Source: Fructobacillus tropaeoli | GTDB taxonomy: Bacteria; Bacillota; Bacilli; Lactobacillales; Lactobacillaceae | Length of the DNA stretch: 64,000 nt | Direction: 5' to 3' | NCBI RefSeq assembly: GCF_001047135.2 | Contig: NZ_DF968085.1 | Location: 1-64,000, forward strand | The notes under the pieces: model-generated | What the model was told of the DNA's origin: nothing | Database searches by the model: none | The model's input: the letters and a program-made list of their open reading frames with translations, nothing else | In this document: piece by piece, positions 61,498-64,000 of the stretch | Position numbering within the stretch: the first letter of the stretch is position 1 | Layout of the letters: every line of letters starts with the position of its first letter | Position numbers and translations under genes: made by a program

Positions 61498-61523
61498 CAC
61501 TTTTACTATCGCCATTGAAGAGC

Positions 61524-61567
61524 ACAAAGGACTGACACTGATAAAATATCAGGGCCAGTCCTTTTAC
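61524..61567. terminator. bidirectional terminator of thrE and antitoxin gene
   Basis: AAAGGACTG (61526-61534) and CAGTCCTTTT (61556-61565) arms, with inner CTGATA/TATCAG pairing. Confidence 0.88.
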
Positions 61568-61596
61568 TTCGTTTGAATGTTTAGTGCAGTACCGCC

Positions 61597-61884
61597 TTAT
61601 AAACCATACTTAGAAAATGTCTGATCAATTCCTGTTACACGGCCATTTTTGTAGTCCTGATACGCTTGCTCGATTTCATCATACAAAGATTGGATGATTT
61701 TATCCCGACGATTATATTTTTCGTCCACAAAATCAGTAGGTACATCACCTTGAGCAACCATCTTTTCCAAAACTGAATTTAAAATGGTGGCCATATCAAG
61801 GTGTTCGACAGCTGCAATCTTTTGAGCCTTGGCGAGTAGCTTATCATTTGTATGAAAACTAAATTGCTGATTTTTTATTAACAT
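61597..61884 (-). CDS. RelB/DinJ-like antitoxin without a toxin partner
   Basis: A 95-residue protein with an N-terminal ribbon-helix-helix: QQFSFHTNDKLLAKAQKIAAVEHLDMATILNSVLEKMV, as in RelB/DinJ antitoxins, then a charged C-terminal region where the toxin would bind. No RelE/YafQ-type toxin gene is found on either side; only 99 bases separate it from thrE. It may be a solitary antitoxin or a plain transcription factor. Three ATGs open the frame; the third (61884) has AAAGG at seven bases. Confidence 0.7.
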   Translation of the reverse strand: MLIKNQQFSFHTNDKLLAKAQKIAAVEHLDMATILNSVLEKMVAQGDVPTDFVDEKYNRRDKIIQSLYDEIEQAYQDYKNGRVTGIDQTFSKYGL

Positions 61885-61960
61885 CATCATGCCCTTTCTT
61901 GTGGATATTCAGATACATGGGCATATCTATTATGCAATGTTTTTTAGCTAATCATGTGAT

Positions 61961-61992
61961 TCACGGCAGGTATGTGAACCGTGATTTTTATT
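61961..61992 (+). terminator. terminator-like hairpin on the strand opposite the antitoxin
   Basis: TCACGG (61961-61966) pairs with CCGTGA (61979-61984) and TTTTTATT follows on the plus strand. No annotated plus-strand gene ends here. Confidence 0.4.
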
Positions 61993-62017
61993 ACTAAACA
62001 AATTGTATTTTTAAAAA

Positions 62018-62061
62018 ATTAAAGCCCTTAATCCTGATGCTATCAGGTCCAAGGACTTTTT
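62018..62061 (-). terminator. terminator of small membrane protein gene
   Basis: AAAGCCCTT and AAGGACTTT with inner CCTGAT/ATCAGG pairing, T-tailed on the minus strand. Confidence 0.8.
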
Positions 62062-62067
62062 ATACGA

Positions 62068-62262
62068 TTATTTTTTACGATGATCTTGATGCGAACGTTG
62101 GGCAATTAAATTGATTGTCGCTATGATAGCCAAAATAATAGCGAAAATCATTCTTGCAAATTCATATTTATTAGTAAAGACACTAATAACAGCATTTGCG
62201 AAAATGCCCAATGAAATCACTAATAAAATAAAATGATGATATTGACGAAATTTTTCTAGCAC
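62068..62262 (-). CDS. small two-helix membrane protein
   Basis: A 64-residue protein with two hydrophobic segments (FILLVISLGIFANAVISVF and ARMIFAIILAIIATINLIA) and a basic tail QRSHQDHRKK. Unknown function. Start is GTG with GGAG five bases upstream, and a terminator follows, which supports it as a real gene. Confidence 0.65.
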   Translation of the reverse strand: MLEKFRQYHHFILLVISLGIFANAVISVFTNKYEFARMIFAIILAIIATINLIAQRSHQDHRKK

Positions 62263-62310
62263 AGCTTCTCCTTACTTAAACACTCATAAAATATTTTCTA
62301 CCATTTTAAA

Positions 62311-62349
62311 ATAAAAAACTGTAACTATCTATACGAATAGCAACAGTTT
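62311..62349 (-). terminator. terminator of the DUF5067-like gene
   Basis: AAACTGT (62316-62322) and ACAGTTT (62343-62349) arms with inner CTAT/ATAG pairing; T run on the minus strand. Confidence 0.65.
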
Positions 62350-62387
62350 GATACAAGCAAGTATTTTTATCCATCAGTCAAAAATAG

Positions 62388-62999
62388 TTACTTTTTGATG
62401 GTAAATGTCTTTTGTCCTAATTCCTGGCCAACATCTGCACCGACAAAGTGAACCGTAACCGGGCTATCGTTTACCAGCTCAAAGTTAATTACAACTTCTG
62501 TCGACTGACCAGGTAAAAGCTGCTTATGGAAATTCTGTGCTTCCTGGAAAGCAGCACTATTCTCTGGCAACTTGTTATCGACGTTCGTAAGATCTACTTC
62601 TTGATTATCTGACTTTTGTTTTGCCCAAATAGCGTCTGGATAAATTTCAACAGAATCAATATTTTTCTGTGAAACATTGGACATCTTAGCATGAATCACA
62701 AGAATTTTACTTTTATCTGTACCAGTAACAACCTCTGATTTTCCAAAATCAAACCTCAAATTACCCGCTTTAAAAGTTGAATCGTTTAACCACCAACCGT
62801 TTGATGAGTCTGTATTAGTGTACCCATCAAACTTTGAGTCATCACTAGACGAACTTTTACTGGACGACTTTGCTTCAGAACGAGAATCAGCCGTGTCCTT
62901 ATTCTTACTAGATGTTGTACTTATGACAATAGCAAAAGTAGTTACCGCCACAATAGCAAAACCAAATATGGACACGAACCTCTTTTTATTTTTAAACAT
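62388..62999 (-). CDS. DUF5067-like cell-surface protein
   Basis: A 203-residue protein: N-terminal hydrophobic segment (FVSIFGFAIVAVTTFAIVI), a Ser/Lys/Asp-rich linker (about residues 30-60) and an immunoglobulin-like domain (about 75-200) with KILVIHAKMSNVSQKNID and LLPGQSTEVVINFEL, as in DUF5067 proteins of lactic acid bacteria. There is no lipobox cysteine, so it is probably anchored by the N-terminal helix. GGAG lies six bases before the ATG. Function unknown. Confidence 0.7.
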   Translation of the reverse strand: MFKNKKRFVSIFGFAIVAVTTFAIVISTTSSKNKDTADSRSEAKSSSKSSSSDDSKFDGYTNTDSSNGWWLNDSTFKAGNLRFDFGKSEVVTGTDKSKILVIHAKMSNVSQKNIDSVEIYPDAIWAKQKSDNQEVDLTNVDNKLPENSAAFQEAQNFHKQLLPGQSTEVVINFELVNDSPVTVHFVGADVGQELGQKTFTIKK

Positions 63000-63131
63000 T
63001 TACATCTCCTCTCGACTTTTAACTGGTCTACTTCTAAAAAAGCATTATAAACATTCTACATTAATTTAGAATATTTCGCTACCGTTCACCTTTTTGACGC
63101 CTTTTTTATTAATTTTAAAATTTAACCAATC

Positions 63132-63164
63132 AAAAAAACGCCCCTCTCAAAACTGAGAAAGGCG
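63132..63164 (-). terminator. terminator of the AEC permease gene
   Basis: CGCCTTTCTC and GAGAGGGGCG (minus strand) pair with a wobble and a 6-nt loop, then seven T's. Confidence 0.88.
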
Positions 63165-63186
63165 GGTTTTCTTACCGAAAGATATC

Positions 63187-64000
63187 TTATTTAAAGAGCA
63201 TTGTCGCAATGGTATTCACGACAGGCACAATCACCACAAAGAGAATGGTTGATGTGGTGACGACGTTCGTGGCGTACTTCACGTCGCCATTGGCCTCATT
63301 GGCCAAGATTGGCAAAACAGCCAAAGCCGGCGTGGCAGCTTGCACTGCCAAAGTCTGAGCTTCAAGGTGTGGTAAGTGACCCAAAAAGCCGCCGGCAAAG
63401 ACCAACAGTGTCAACATAACGGCCGGTGCAAAGATAAAGCGCCCAACTAAGGCAACAACCGTGTCCTTGTCAAAGTGAATGCTTTTTAAGCCAGCATCCG
63501 AAAGGACAATCCCAATGTAAATCAGGGACAATGGCGTGACCAAGTTACCAACGTAAGTCAGTGTTGACGTTGCAAAATCAGGAACTGGAATGGCCAAAAG
63601 TAAGAAGACCAAGGCCACCAAGAACCCAATCAATGGAGCGGGCAAAAGTTTCTTCCAATTAAAGGCCTTTTGTCCCTTATCCGGGCTATCATTGGCAATA
63701 ATCAAAGCACCAATGGCCCAGGTTGAAATCGTGTTCATGACATAATAAACCAGGAAATAAGACAACGCCTGATTTCCAAAGAGCGCCACATTTAAGGGCA
63801 AACCAATAAAGATAGTATTGGCATTGACGACAACGTTAATAAACGTCCCTTTGCGGCCAGGACGGACCTTGAAAACATAAGCCAAAATGTAGGCAACTAG
63901 ATAGCTGATGGCAAATGAGAGGAAGGCGTAAACCAATCCTCCAGACAAGGACACTAATTTATCACGTGTCAAAAACTTTAAGACCGACACAAAAATCGAT
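63187..64000 (-). CDS. AEC-family (auxin efflux carrier) permease, partial
   Basis: The visible part is about 270 residues of a ten-helix transporter; the frame is open through the window edge, and the N-terminal 40 or so residues of the usual 310 lie outside. VVVNANTIFIGLPLNVALFG with the conserved Asn, FAISYLVAYILAYVF, LVTPLSLIYIGIVLSDAG and a late QAATPALAVLPILANE identify the family. Lactic acid bacteria use relatives for malate or other organic acids; the substrate is not known here. A GTG at 63990 is internal, not the start. Confidence 0.85.
   Translation of the reverse strand, partial: SIFVSVLKFLTRDKLVSLSGGLVYAFLSFAISYLVAYILAYVFKVRPGRKGTFINVVVNANTIFIGLPLNVALFGNQALSYFLVYYVMNTISTWAIGALIIANDSPDKGQKAFNWKKLLPAPLIGFLVALVFLLLAIPVPDFATSTLTYVGNLVTPLSLIYIGIVLSDAGLKSIHFDKDTVVALVGRFIFAPAVMLTLLVFAGGFLGHLPHLEAQTLAVQAATPALAVLPILANEANGDVKYATNVVTTSTILFVVIVPVVNTIATMLFK

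Overview
The window looks like chromosome from a heterofermentative lactic acid bacterium of the Leuconostoc/Fructobacillus lineage. A full phosphoketolase gene (xfp), a glucose-6-phosphate dehydrogenase that closely resembles the dual-cofactor Leuconostoc mesenteroides enzyme, rpiA and ribokinase give the 6-phosphogluconate/phosphoketolase route. Gram-positive marks are everywhere: walRK, gdpP-rplI-dnaB, rpsF-ssb-rpsR, GGAGG ribosome binding sites, TTGACA/TATAAT promoters and U-tailed terminators. Base composition is moderate with many C/G-ending codons, which fits Fructobacillus slightly better than Leuconostoc; this is a by-eye judgement. I see no prophage, insertion sequence or CRISPR array.

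Layout. 1-13.9 kb: cysS, gltX, dut-radA, a small acetyltransferase, a TPP-riboswitch-controlled M20 deacylase (ylmB-like), a small HTH gene with clpL, a DUF998 membrane protein, rlmD and a YczE-like membrane protein. 13.9-24.6 kb: folT behind a THF riboswitch, prfC, the oppABCDF peptide importer, an ABC-F ATPase and a VOC protein. 24.6-29.7 kb: tRNA-Lys(CUU), a secreted LysM/amidase broken by one extra G in a G7 tract, ferredoxin-NADP reductase, nucleoside hydrolase and deoxynucleoside kinase. 29.8-39.9 kb: walR-walK-htrA, prs, a HAD phosphatase, xfp with a divergent-looking GntR/UTRA regulator and shared palindromes, and ybaK. 39.9-49.9 kb: dnaB, rplI, gdpP, rpsR-ssb-rpsF, nhaC, an MFS exporter and zwf. 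49.9-64 kb: small accessory genes (GNAT, HD hydrolase, XRE regulator, YagU, PEBP, DUF536), a MarR-controlled 2-keto acid decarboxylase, rbsK-hypothetical-lepB, rpiA, a ThrE exporter, a lone RelB/DinJ-like antitoxin, small membrane proteins, and an AEC permease cut by the window end.

How it works together. Nucleosides and ribose (nucleoside hydrolase, rbsK, rpiA) and glucose (zwf) feed xylulose-5-phosphate into phosphoketolase; prs and the deoxynucleoside kinase return ribose-5-phosphate and deoxynucleosides to nucleotide synthesis. Vitamin economy is salvage-based: TPP-controlled pyrimidine salvage and THF-controlled folate import. The regulatory DNA is the most distinctive part: two riboswitches with readable expression platforms, several palindromic operators beside local regulators, three genes whose -10 box lies 6-9 nt before the start codon (probably leaderless), a 43-bp degenerate tandem repeat, and a strong apparent excess of the octamer CTGATTTT.
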